Shown piece after piece: positions 1-8,148 of a stretch of DNA of 26,767 bases. The notes beneath the pieces are model-generated. The model had not been told where the DNA came from and ran no database searches. It saw only the letters and a program-made list of their open reading frames with translations. Each line of letters starts with the position of its first letter. The first letter of the stretch is position 1. The translations under genes and the position numbers were made by a program. The DNA comes from Methanobacteriota archaeon (GTDB taxonomy: Archaea; Methanobacteriota; Methanobacteria; Methanobacteriales; Methanobacteriaceae): contig JAEZKE010000027.1 of the NCBI GenBank assembly GCA_023436175.1, forward strand, positions 1-26,767, given 5' to 3'.

Positions 1-84
1 TTCCATTATATATTCGTCTTCAGTGTGATATACAAATGTTGCAGGGGAAACAGGTATTTTTTCAGTAGTTTCTTCTTCAGCCAT
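1..84 (-). CDS. N-terminal fragment of a probable Hsp20/alpha-crystallin-like protein (partial)
   Basis: Only the first 28 codons lie in the window; the gene continues past base 1. The start is ATG at 84-82, preceded by GGTGAT three bases upstream, a good archaeal ribosome binding site. The peptide opens with an acidic stretch (MAEEETTEKIP) followed by SPATFVYHTEDEYIME. The last part resembles the beginning of the alpha-crystallin domain of archaeal small heat-shock proteins, where a 'Y-t-d-d-e-y-v-l-e' strand precedes the ELPG motif, but the diagnostic part is outside the window. The start codon and reading frame are well supported; the family assignment is a guess from a short fragment and could be wrong. 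Confidence 0.45.
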   Translation of the reverse strand, partial: MAEEETTEKIPVSPATFVYHTEDEYIME

Positions 85-114
85 AAAATCACCGTGTAAT
101 ACTTTTATTATAAT

Positions 115-128
115 AAGTATTTAAATAT
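115..128 (-). promoter_or_regulatory. TATA box of the gene starting at 84
   Basis: Read on the minus strand, the sequence AAATATTTAAATACTT contains a TTTAAATA core centred near 122. A transcription start about 26 bases downstream (near 95) would leave a leader of roughly 11 bases that just holds the GGTGAT ribosome binding site before ATG at 84. The same TTTAAATAC core occurs before the gene starting at 23078. The geometry is seen in the sequence; promoter activity is inferred. Confidence 0.5.
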
Positions 129-255
129 TTTTATGTGCATTATTAAGGCTTAAATACAAAAATAGCTGCTATTTAATTTAATTAATGCAATTAAACACTA
201 ATTAAACTTTAATATTAAAACTAACTAAATCTCTTAGATTACCAATATTAAAAAA

Positions 256-714
256 TTATAGAGAATAATATTCTCCGTCCTTTTCCTGAATCTTTTTGAT
301 TAAACCTTTATTTTCAAGTGACACGATAATTTGGTACATCTGAAGGTTACTTAAGTTTAGATCACCATAAAGTAAGTTCCCTTCTAATAAATATCTGGAG
401 ATGATTCCTTCATTTGCCAAATTTTGGATTAATTCAAATGTCTTTTTTTCTGTCTGGTTAAGATCTTCTCTTAAAACTTCTTCTCTTGATTCAACGACAT
501 TAATTTTCGAATCAACGACATTTGCTTTAATATAGTTATCCGCTTTTGATATGAGTCCTTTATCTTCTAAATTTGTTAATATATCTTTAAATTTAGTTTC
601 TGACATGGAAAGATCTAATTTTAAAATATTGGATGGTACACCATCCCCGTATTCCGCCTGAAAATATTTGATCTGATTTAAAACGAGATTCTCTTTTTTG
701 GTAATGGTAATCAT
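256..714 (-). CDS. Small protein with two winged-helix-like halves, function unknown
   Basis: A 152-residue soluble, charged protein. Two halves look like related winged-helix folds. Residues about 5-62 contain helices ending in ILTNLEDKGLISK, and residues about 87-150 end in IIVSLENKGLIKKI. The shared 'I--LE-KGLI-K' pattern is the typical recognition-helix to wing transition of wHTH proteins, so an internal duplication is likely. The linker (about 63-86) is rich in D, E, N and V. DNA binding is inferred from the fold only; protein-protein interaction is equally possible, since no ligand-binding or metal motif is visible. ATG at 714 has no strong ribosome binding site (AAGAGAATC lies about 20 bases upstream), so a leaderless message is possible. 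It is transcribed in the same direction as the genes on both sides. Confidence 0.7.
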   Translation of the reverse strand: MITITKKENLVLNQIKYFQAEYGDGVPSNILKLDLSMSETKFKDILTNLEDKGLISKADNYIKANVVDSKINVVESREEVLREDLNQTEKKTFELIQNLANEGIISRYLLEGNLLYGDLNLSNLQMYQIIVSLENKGLIKKIQEKDGEYYSL

Positions 715-823
715 ATAACAAAATTAGATTCTCTTTTACTTAATTTTAACTCAAACCTGAGAAATAAAAATCAACCAAAAATAATAAAAGGTGTAGAATT
801 TGTATCCTACATTTTTAAACAAA

Positions 824-2179
824 TTATCCTAAAAATGGTTTTGCTATTGTTAACAGGATTATTAGAGTTACTATAACTCCTATCACAATTAATGGTACTC
901 CTGCTTTGAATATTTCTTTAATGTTTACATATTTTGTACCGTAAGCCATTGCCACTGTTGGGTCCGCCATTGGCAACATGAAGGACAGTGAACATGCAAT
1001 TGCAACGGGTACTGCGTAAACCCCTATAGGTTGCCCTTGTGCTTGTGCTAAAGTTACTGATAATGGTATTAAAATAGCTGATAATGCTATATTTGACATT
1101 ACCTGGGTGATGATCACGCCTATAATCATAAGTACAAGCATTATAAGCATTGTTGATGGGTTGCTTCCTAACATATTTACGATATCTTTTATTAACCAGG
1201 ATGCTGCTCCAGTATTGAGTAGCGCTGCTCCTAAACTTAGCGCACCTCCAAAGAAGATTATTAAACCCCAATCAACGTTAGTTTGGGCGTCTTTCCAGTC
1301 AACGATACCAAATATGAAGTACAGAACTGCACCAATCAGTGCCACAGAGTAACTGTTTATTCCTGTGAAATTTGCTGTAACCCATAATAATATGGTAAAT
1401 AGTAGTATTCCAAGTGTTATTTTTTCTGTTTTTGTTATTGGACCTAATGATTCTATTTTTGAAGTTATAGTTTCCTTCCCACCTATTATCCCTTTAACTT
1501 CAAATGGGAATACAAAGCCAAGGAATTTCCAGATTATAAGCATTAAAACTATTGCAAGTGGAAATCCAAAGATCATCCAGTTTACAAAAGGCAGATGAGT
1601 GTATGCTGCTGCCATCAAGTTGGGAGCAGTTCCTATCTCTGTACCTAATCCACCGGCAAGTGAACCGTAGGAAGCTCCAAGAACCATGGCTTTTGCGAAG
1701 TTACTTTTCCCTTTTTCAGCATCTGTAACACCCATTAAAGGTACAATTTCTTTAATGATTGGTAATAACATGGCAAATGCCACTACATTCTCAATCCACG
1801 CTGAAAGAATTCCAGTTGAGAAAACTGCCACAAAAAGGCTTCTACCAGGGGTTGTACCTAATTTATTAAGCATTGCATAGGTCAATCGCTGTGCTAGTCC
1901 GCTTTTACGAATTGCTTCTGCTATGATGAACCCTCCGATCATCAAGAAGATGATAGGGTTTGCAAAACCAATCACTGCATTATCAAAACTTTCTACCCCA
2001 ATTAGGGGCTGTATGAAAAGTATGATTAAAGAAGTAACGGCTAAATGTGTAGCTTCTGTTGCCCACATTATTATGGCAAATACAAGTAATGCTATCGCAG
2101 CATGACCTTGATAACTTAAACCATTTAAAGGAATTAACATAATGACTACAAATAAGATTATAGCCAAAGGCATTCCCAT
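824..2179 (-). CDS. SLC13/DASS-family (divalent anion:Na+ symporter-like) membrane transporter
   Basis: A 451-residue polytopic membrane protein with about 11-12 hydrophobic segments, close to the usual DASS length. Family features are present: MWATEA in the second helix (like 'WW-tEa'), GGLGTEIGTAPN in the middle (like 'GG--TpiGTpPN') and MADPTVAMAYG near the end. Known DASS carriers move dicarboxylates, citrate, sulfate or related anions with sodium across the cytoplasmic membrane; the substrate here cannot be read. Unusually, the two SNT-type sodium/substrate hairpin motifs differ: the first reads WIENVVA (canonical WISNTAT) and the second MSNIALS. ATG at 2179 (an alternative ATG lies at 2173) has no clear ribosome binding site, and the hairpin array begins only about 30 bases upstream. 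The gene is intact. Confidence 0.82.
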   Translation of the reverse strand: MGMPLAIILFVVIMLIPLNGLSYQGHAAIALLVFAIIMWATEATHLAVTSLIILFIQPLIGVESFDNAVIGFANPIIFLMIGGFIIAEAIRKSGLAQRLTYAMLNKLGTTPGRSLFVAVFSTGILSAWIENVVAFAMLLPIIKEIVPLMGVTDAEKGKSNFAKAMVLGASYGSLAGGLGTEIGTAPNLMAAAYTHLPFVNWMIFGFPLAIVLMLIIWKFLGFVFPFEVKGIIGGKETITSKIESLGPITKTEKITLGILLFTILLWVTANFTGINSYSVALIGAVLYFIFGIVDWKDAQTNVDWGLIIFFGGALSLGAALLNTGAASWLIKDIVNMLGSNPSTMLIMLVLMIIGVIITQVMSNIALSAILIPLSVTLAQAQGQPIGVYAVPVAIACSLSFMLPMADPTVAMAYGTKYVNIKEIFKAGVPLIVIGVIVTLIILLTIAKPFLG

Positions 2180-2207
2180 ATTTTTAAGATTAAGATTCGT
2201 TTTGAAG

Positions 2208-2570
2208 CCTCCAAAAATCTTTGATTTTTTGGGTTACAAAATTCATTCTGAATTTGGATAACCTCCAAAAAATTTCTTATTTGAGGTTCGAAAAATCTCG
2301 AAAAAGATTTTCTAAACTCCCAAAATTTTCAATTTTGGGTTACAAAATTCATTCTGAATTTTGATAACCTCTAAAAATTCTATTTTTTGAGTTCAGGAAA
2401 CGTAGTTTCCTTCAGCATGTGAAAATAGAAAATTTTTGCTGTTTTGGAAATAAAAAATTTCCTTCAACCTCCAAATATTTTTTATTTGGGGTTCCAAACA
2501 TGTCGTGTTTGAGAACCTCTAAAAAAATTTTCTATTTTTTTGGGTTCAGGAAATGCTGCGCATTTCCTTC
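2208..2570. repeat. Hairpin array A (tandem short palindromes) before the DASS transporter gene
   Basis: A run of at least ten short inverted repeats, almost contiguous, with loops mostly of 3-5 bases. Examples: GGAAAC-GTA-GTTTCC (2396-2410), GGAAATGC-TGC-GCATTTCC (2549-2567), CCCAAAATT with its complement around a TTC loop (near 2319-2339), and an arm AACCTCCAAATA at 2466-2477 paired with 2483-2493. A 35-base unit is repeated once with a single mismatch (2231-2265 and 2337-2371); each copy is a hairpin with a TTC loop inside an outer GGTTA/TAACC stem. Linkers alternate between AACCTC...GAGGTT and CAGGAAA...TTTCC types. The array could be a structured 5' leader of the transporter mRNA, a dispersed non-autonomous element, or both. 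No protein-coding content is credible here. Confidence 0.85.
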
Positions 2571-2765
2571 AATCTCCTCAATTTTAACAGATAAGTTACG
2601 TACATTGTATGATATAAATATATTTCACAATGATTAATAATGTAAATTATTAGGTTAATTATTCTTATTATATAATATTGAAATAATACAAATTATAGGT
2701 AAGCTATGATAGTATATCTTAAAATAATTAATTTGAATAGAATAAAATTTAAAATTAAACAAAAA
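2571..2765. other. AT-rich spacer downstream of rad50
   Basis: Between the stop codon of the rad50-like gene (2766) and hairpin array A the sequence is very AT-rich without palindromes or a credible reading frame. On the minus strand T-rich runs occur just after the rad50 stop (about 2740-2765), which may serve as the archaeal-type termination signal of the repair operon. Nothing else is seen. Confidence 0.4.
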
Positions 2766-5216
2766 TTATCCACTTAAAGTAACACAGGAATTTCCATCTA
2801 TTTTTTCCACTTTAAATACATTATCAGCAAAGCTTCCGAGCTCTCTTTCATGAGATACAATAATTACTTGTGGACAGTCCAGTTCATTTAAAATATCTCT
2901 AACTTTGTACAACTGTTCCCTGCTGAACCCGTCAGTTGGTTCATCTAATATCAATAAATTGGACTCCATTCCCGTAGAAACTTTTTGAACAATATTATTT
3001 AGAGCTAAACGGTAAGCTAATGCTACACTGGTCTTTTCACCACCGCTTAAATAATTAATATCCTGTTCAAACCCATCCTGTTCTACAATTGGTGTGAATT
3101 CTTCATCTATTTTAGCTGTTTTTGAAATATCTTCAATTAGAATACTGAACCATTTCTGGAAGTCGTCGTTAAACTCTTCGTACCTTTTTTGCATCACATG
3201 TTTTTCTATCAAGCTGAGTGTTGGAATCAAGTAGTCATTGAGCCAGATATGATAATCATTGAACTTGTTTAACTGTTTCTTGAGACTTTCCTTTTCATTG
3301 ATTTCATTTTTAACTTTTGATGTATCCTCTTGCAGTTTTTCTATCAAGGTTTTGGTTTCAACAATTTTTTCTTTGACTTCCTGGAATTCTTCCTCCGTTT
3401 TCTGGTAATTGAATTTTATCTCAGCAATCTCATTGGGTACATTTTTTAATTCTTCTAGGTTTTCCTGGAATTTAACTAAATTCTGTTTTGATAAGTCAAT
3501 TTCTGTGTTGAGAATGTCGATGTTATCTTTATTTTGTTTTATTTTATCGAAATTCTTTTTAAATTGGTATTTGATATTCTCTAAGTCCTTCTGGCTTCTA
3601 TTGTATTCTTTGAGTTTATCAAGCAGAGTTTCAAAATAAGTTATATATTTATCAGTTTCATCAAATTCAATAGAACCCTCTATTATTGATTTTAAATCAT
3701 TATCAAAACTATTTAGTTTCATGTAAATAGAACTAATTTTATTTTTTAAATCATCTAAACGTGATACTTTTTCTATCAGTAATTTTAAGTTATTTAAATT
3801 ATCTTCAAGGGCTTTTATTTCTATTTCTTCTGATTCTAACTGTTTTTTTCCTTTTAACTCTACATGGCTTAATATTTTGGATCTTGAATTTATTTTATTG
3901 ATCTTTTCGTTGCTTTCATCCTTTAAATTCTTTTTATGCTCTTCATTTAATATGCTGCCACAGATGGGGCACAGATCTCCCAGGCCATCTACATTATTCA
4001 ATTTTTTCTCAATTTCTGATTTTTCAACATCTAACTTGTATATATCCTCAGAAATTTTCTGTACTTGCTCCTTATCAAGTTTGAATGCATCATAGTTTTC
4101 TTTTATTTTAAGGATTAAAGCATCTTTTTCGTTTAGAAGTTCCTCTGAACTTTTGTCTTTATTTTCTCCAAGTCCATTTTCTGTGGATTGTTTGCTGTCA
4201 TTTAGAAGAGCTAAATTAGAAGATAAACTGTTATGTTCTTTGATAATCTTTTTAATAGAGAGCAGTTTATTGCTCAGATTCTCCTCACTTTCTAGTGTGG
4301 GACATTCAATTTTTTCTAAATTTTCAATTTGAGGAATAATTTTCTGCTGGTTCTCTTCTTCGCAGGTTTTAATTTCATTTTGATATTGAACACTCAATTT
4401 TTCTTTTTCTTCAATCTGCCTTTTTAAATGAGGAATTTCAGTCTGTATCTTTTTAAGCTCTAATTCTGATTCTTGAAGCTTCTCAAGCGTTTCCTTCTGC
4501 TTTTCCTGTAAAATTTTTAGTTCTTCCCCACGCGCCTGAGATTTTGCATTTTTAGTTTTGTTTGCTTCTAAATTACCTTTTAAAACAAATAATTCTTGTT
4601 TTCTGTCATCTAAATCCTTTGTTTCAGTTTTCAGTTCAATAAGCTTATCTTTAATTGATCTGGATAAAATGTTTGCATTTTCAGCAGCGATTTTGTAATC
4701 CTCTATGCCAAAAGCTTTTCTTAGAGTTTGAAGCCTTTCATCCGGCTTTTGAGAAAGTATATATTTCATCTCTTCTTGGGGAGTATAAACTGCATATCTA
4801 AATATAACACTTTGAGCTCTTGGATTAAGGGGTTCCTTAAAATTAAGAATTTTTAAAATTTTTTCTTTGATTTCAGAAGGAGATAAATCAAGTTTTACTC
4901 CATTAGTACCTAGAATTCCTTTTTCCTGCCTAACTGGTCCGTCGTTTTCTTTCCGTATTAAAGACCGTTGAACTAAATAATTATCTTCGCCTACATTAAA
5001 TTCTAAAGTCACGGATCCTTTTTTTGATCCTTTACGAAGCAGAGAATCACCTTTCTGATTTCCAAGACCAAAAAGAGCAAATTCAATTGCCATCAATATT
5101 GTGGACTTCCCAGAGCCAATATCTCCTTCAAAAAGAGATGTTCCGATAGGGAACTCTATAGCTTCATTATTTTTATAGCTCCTTATATTGTTCAATGATA
5201 ATGTCTTGAAAATCAT
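2766..5216 (-). CDS. rad50: DNA double-strand break repair ATPase Rad50
   Basis: An 816-residue SMC-like ATPase that partners Mre11 in tethering and processing DNA ends. The N-terminal half-ATPase has Walker A GDIGSGKST (residues 31-39) after the typical opening 'L-NIRSY'. A long coiled coil follows (about 175-690), interrupted near its middle by the zinc hook CPIC (416-419), through which two Rad50 molecules dimerise. The C-terminal lobe has signature LSGGEK (723-728), Walker B LLILDEPTD (about 754-762) and the H-loop histidine in VSHERE. All catalytic elements are intact and the length is normal for archaea. The ATG abuts the mre11 stop codon (TAAATG), and a GGAG ribosome binding site lies inside the last mre11 codons, so the two are translationally coupled. 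It is the last gene of the nurA-herA-mre11-rad50 operon. Confidence 0.96.
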   Translation of the reverse strand: MIFKTLSLNNIRSYKNNEAIEFPIGTSLFEGDIGSGKSTILMAIEFALFGLGNQKGDSLLRKGSKKGSVTLEFNVGEDNYLVQRSLIRKENDGPVRQEKGILGTNGVKLDLSPSEIKEKILKILNFKEPLNPRAQSVIFRYAVYTPQEEMKYILSQKPDERLQTLRKAFGIEDYKIAAENANILSRSIKDKLIELKTETKDLDDRKQELFVLKGNLEANKTKNAKSQARGEELKILQEKQKETLEKLQESELELKKIQTEIPHLKRQIEEKEKLSVQYQNEIKTCEEENQQKIIPQIENLEKIECPTLESEENLSNKLLSIKKIIKEHNSLSSNLALLNDSKQSTENGLGENKDKSSEELLNEKDALILKIKENYDAFKLDKEQVQKISEDIYKLDVEKSEIEKKLNNVDGLGDLCPICGSILNEEHKKNLKDESNEKINKINSRSKILSHVELKGKKQLESEEIEIKALEDNLNNLKLLIEKVSRLDDLKNKISSIYMKLNSFDNDLKSIIEGSIEFDETDKYITYFETLLDKLKEYNRSQKDLENIKYQFKKNFDKIKQNKDNIDILNTEIDLSKQNLVKFQENLEELKNVPNEIAEIKFNYQKTEEEFQEVKEKIVETKTLIEKLQEDTSKVKNEINEKESLKKQLNKFNDYHIWLNDYLIPTLSLIEKHVMQKRYEEFNDDFQKWFSILIEDISKTAKIDEEFTPIVEQDGFEQDINYLSGGEKTSVALAYRLALNNIVQKVSTGMESNLLILDEPTDGFSREQLYKVRDILNELDCPQVIIVSHERELGSFADNVFKVEKIDGNSCVTLSG

Positions 5217-6503
5217 TTATTGACTCTCCAAATCTAATACTTCTAATGATTCACTCAGAATCCTATTTTTATAATCTGATTTCTTTTCGTTAGGTTTAGG
5301 ACTTTTTCGAAGTGTTTTAAGAAGATTAACAGCAAGTTTAGCCCCTTCTTTTGTATTCAGCTCTTCTTGCCCCACTTCTATGTTACGGATATTTTCTAAA
5401 AGTAGATTTTCTTCTATTTCTTCAGTGGTTTCTCCTTTAACCCGGATTTTTGTAAATTCCTTAGAAACAAGTCCATGGTGGTTAATACTTACGTGAACTG
5501 CTCCTGATTCTTTAAGAATTCTTTTTATTTCCTGGAAATTAATGTCAGATGTTTTACCTCCAGATAGTTCTCCTTTTACCTTTAAGATAACTATTTTTTC
5601 ATTAACATCGCGCTGCTTTATTTTTTCTAAAATTTCATCGTAGAGCTGGTTTGAGTTTTTATCATCTGCCTTAAATGATAAAAAATCGTATTTAGCTAGA
5701 TTTAATTCGTAAAAATTCTTATCTTCACAGAAATTAACGCTTTTAATTTTTTCATCAAATTCAACAATGAAAAACCCTCTTTTTTCGCCTTTAGCGCTCA
5801 TTTCTAAATCTCGAGGATATCCTGCAAAAGGTGGACCTGGATAAGTAATAATATTATAACCCTCTAATTGGGTTTCGCAGATCTTTTGGTGTATGTGTCC
5901 CCCTGCGTAATAATCAAATTTTTTTGGCAGTCTTTTTATGTCAATTCCATCCATTTTAGATAAGAAATCTGGAAGCAAGTTTTTGATGGATGTGTGAAAG
6001 ACAAAAATTTTAAAGCCATCTTCCTCTTCTAGACTTTTTTTATCTAACATATCGTAATAGGTATCATCTATTCCCATTTTCCGTCCAGATATTCCTGTTA
6101 ATTTAGCCCCTGTTTTTTTATCCGTGATAAATTTCAGTTTTAACTTTTCTTCACCCTGATTGTTTTCAACGATATAAGCATTGAAGAGTTTTTTTAGTAA
6201 ACCACTTTCTGTAATTACATCGATAATTGAAGTTTCATTAGGACTGAAGTCGTGGCTGCCGTAATTAATATAAACTGGAATTCCTTTATCTGCAACTTCC
6301 TTTAATTTTCCAACTGCCTGCTTAACAATTCCCATATCTGGAAGGTTGGAATGAAATAAATCACCGGCAATAATAATAAAATCAACTTTTTCTTTTATAC
6401 ACTTATCTAAACATTCTTTAAAAGCTTTAATTTCTAATTCTTTTAATTCAGAATATTTTTGAGCTCCTAAATGGCAGTCAGCGATGTGAGCAAATTTGTA
6501 CAT
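5217..6503 (-). CDS. mre11: DNA double-strand break repair nuclease Mre11
   Basis: A 428-residue calcineurin-like phosphoesterase, the Mn-dependent exo/endonuclease partner of Rad50. Metal-binding motifs are visible: D9/H11 in ADCHLG, D48 in AGDLFH, GSHD (82-85), H170 in VFHTS, and GGHIHQ (201-206). The third motif is GSHD rather than the textbook GNHD, so a metal-ligand asparagine is replaced by serine. The C-terminal part (from about 290) holds the capping and Rad50-binding regions. I prefer ATG at 6503 over a TTG nine bases upstream: the protein then begins MYKFAHIAD as expected for the family, and AGGT lies eight bases before it, whereas the TTG overlaps the herA stop and has no site. The spacer from herA is five bases. 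Confidence 0.95.
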   Translation of the reverse strand: MYKFAHIADCHLGAQKYSELKELEIKAFKECLDKCIKEKVDFIIIAGDLFHSNLPDMGIVKQAVGKLKEVADKGIPVYINYGSHDFSPNETSIIDVITESGLLKKLFNAYIVENNQGEEKLKLKFITDKKTGAKLTGISGRKMGIDDTYYDMLDKKSLEEEDGFKIFVFHTSIKNLLPDFLSKMDGIDIKRLPKKFDYYAGGHIHQKICETQLEGYNIITYPGPPFAGYPRDLEMSAKGEKRGFFIVEFDEKIKSVNFCEDKNFYELNLAKYDFLSFKADDKNSNQLYDEILEKIKQRDVNEKIVILKVKGELSGGKTSDINFQEIKRILKESGAVHVSINHHGLVSKEFTKIRVKGETTEEIEENLLLENIRNIEVGQEELNTKEGAKLAVNLLKTLRKSPKPNEKKSDYKNRILSESLEVLDLESQ

Positions 6504-6508
6504 TATTA

Positions 6509-8134
6509 TCAACCTATTACCATAGTTTTAAGGTCTTTTGTCTTGTCTTGAGGTATTTCATCTAAATATTCTTTAACATATTTTTTAAATTCAGGAGTAT
6601 AAATAGGAATAGCAAATCTGGTGAAAACACTGCTAACGATAGCTTCACCTTTATCCAGGCTAGCAATAATCCTTTCATCATCTGATAAATCCTGGGATGC
6701 ACTATTAATTATTGCAGATCTCTCTGGTGACATTTCATTTCCTAAAATAATTTTAGTATTCATGTTAGCTAGAATTGCTCTTGGAATAACACTGGATAAT
6801 TGAGTAATTGCAATTAAACCAATTTTGAACTTTCTTCCTTCTCTAGCTATTGTACCGTAAATATTTCCGCCACCTATTGTATCTTGACCTAAAACTCTTG
6901 GTGCTTCTTCAATTACAATACTGATAACTGGCTTATTTTTTAATTTTTCAGAATCATAATTTTTATAGTTATTGAAAATATTGCTTGATATAATACTTCC
7001 TATAAATAGTTCTTCAAAATCACTTAATTTTGAACTATCAATAATCACTATTTTTCCATTCTCTAGTGATTCAATAATGTCCTGAACTGTTGAAAGTCCA
7101 GAATCTCCTCCAATAAACAAATTACTTTTAAAAACACATCTTTTTTTATCTGGAGAGGTATCATCATCTGCTGATGATATGCCTAATTTAGTCTCGAATC
7201 TTCTCTTTAAAACTTCAGCAGTGGACTCATGAATTCCCATTTCCTTTAGAACTTCTCTATCTTTTCCTTTGGCTATTGCTGTAATCCAATTTTCACCATA
7301 GTGATTATAAAACATTCTCATGGCTTCACTTTGAGCTGGTGAGAAACCGCCTATTCCACTAAAATGATAAGGCCGTATTTTTTTCACATTGATTGATAAA
7401 CTAAGCGCATTATCATTATTATAGTCAGGAGAATAATATTCTAATTTTTCATCTTTTTTAGGGTGGTTACGTAAACCTATTCTTATATTATCTCCATAAT
7501 ATTCGTTGTGAGGGTCTAAAACAAGAATTCCTGCTCCTTCTGTATCTAAGATGCTCCAGAGCATTACTTTGACTAAATTACTTTTCCCTCTACCTGTTGT
7601 AGCTGGTATTAAAATATGGTGTGTAAGTGATTTAATCAAGTCTATATAAACTTTAATTTCACCTTTAACAGTTGATCCACTTCTAATATCGCCCAAATAA
7701 ATTGAATGCTCAATGTTTTTTGGTTCTAAGAACTTTAAATCCGAATTTTCAATAGATTTGATGGGGCTGAAGAAATTAGGTAATCTTTTAGGGCTTTTGG
7801 TAATATATTTTTTTTCGCCACCAGTTATCTTTTCCTGGACATAGAGCAATGACTTAGCTCGCCCTAAATTATAGTTGGTTAACTCAGGTTCCATAAATTC
7901 AAGATCTGGATCATAGCCTTCTAATTTCATACCTGAAAGCAGTTCATGGGTTGACTGATGAGCTTGACTTTTATATTCAATATCTTTAACTTGGAGAATA
8001 GTATAATTTCTTCCATCTGTTTTTGAGGCATTTTCAACGATTAAAAGTTCACCAAGTTCTAAATTTTCACCATTTTTTTCTCTAATGATAATATCCTTTA
8101 ATCCACCGCCTATAATTTGACCTCTTTCCTTCAT
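6509..8134 (-). CDS. herA: HerA bipolar DNA helicase/translocase
   Basis: A 541-residue FtsK/HerA-type hexameric ATPase that works with NurA and Mre11-Rad50 to generate 3' single-stranded tails for recombination. The N-terminal ~150 residues form the HAS-barrel region. Walker A reads ATTGRGKSN (about 178-186; R replaces the usual S before GKS), the downstream VLDPHNEY (about 205-212) is the typical strand after it, and the Walker B strand is IVIEEAPR (about 406-413). The C-terminus carries further HerA elements such as GTIAREGRKF and ITQLSSV. A strong ribosome binding site, AGGAGG, lies about seven bases before ATG at 8134. The gap from nurA is 14 bases and only five bases separate it from mre11, supporting one polycistronic unit. 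Confidence 0.95.
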   Translation of the reverse strand: MKERGQIIGGGLKDIIIREKNGENLELGELLIVENASKTDGRNYTILQVKDIEYKSQAHQSTHELLSGMKLEGYDPDLEFMEPELTNYNLGRAKSLLYVQEKITGGEKKYITKSPKRLPNFFSPIKSIENSDLKFLEPKNIEHSIYLGDIRSGSTVKGEIKVYIDLIKSLTHHILIPATTGRGKSNLVKVMLWSILDTEGAGILVLDPHNEYYGDNIRIGLRNHPKKDEKLEYYSPDYNNDNALSLSINVKKIRPYHFSGIGGFSPAQSEAMRMFYNHYGENWITAIAKGKDREVLKEMGIHESTAEVLKRRFETKLGISSADDDTSPDKKRCVFKSNLFIGGDSGLSTVQDIIESLENGKIVIIDSSKLSDFEELFIGSIISSNIFNNYKNYDSEKLKNKPVISIVIEEAPRVLGQDTIGGGNIYGTIAREGRKFKIGLIAITQLSSVIPRAILANMNTKIILGNEMSPERSAIINSASQDLSDDERIIASLDKGEAIVSSVFTRFAIPIYTPEFKKYVKEYLDEIPQDKTKDLKTMVIG

Positions 8135-8148
8135 CTAAGTCCTCCTAA

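Noticed and set aside
918..1271. Minus-strand 117-residue frame overlapping the DASS gene
   Set aside because: It lies entirely within the well-supported transporter in another frame, with low-complexity N/R/T/Y-rich composition.
2419..2637. Plus-strand 72-residue frame inside array A
   Set aside because: It is translated palindrome sequence, rich in F, K and C by composition only.
6504..6512. TTG start of mre11 overlapping the herA stop
   Set aside because: It adds three non-family residues and has no ribosome binding site, whereas ATG 6503 has one.
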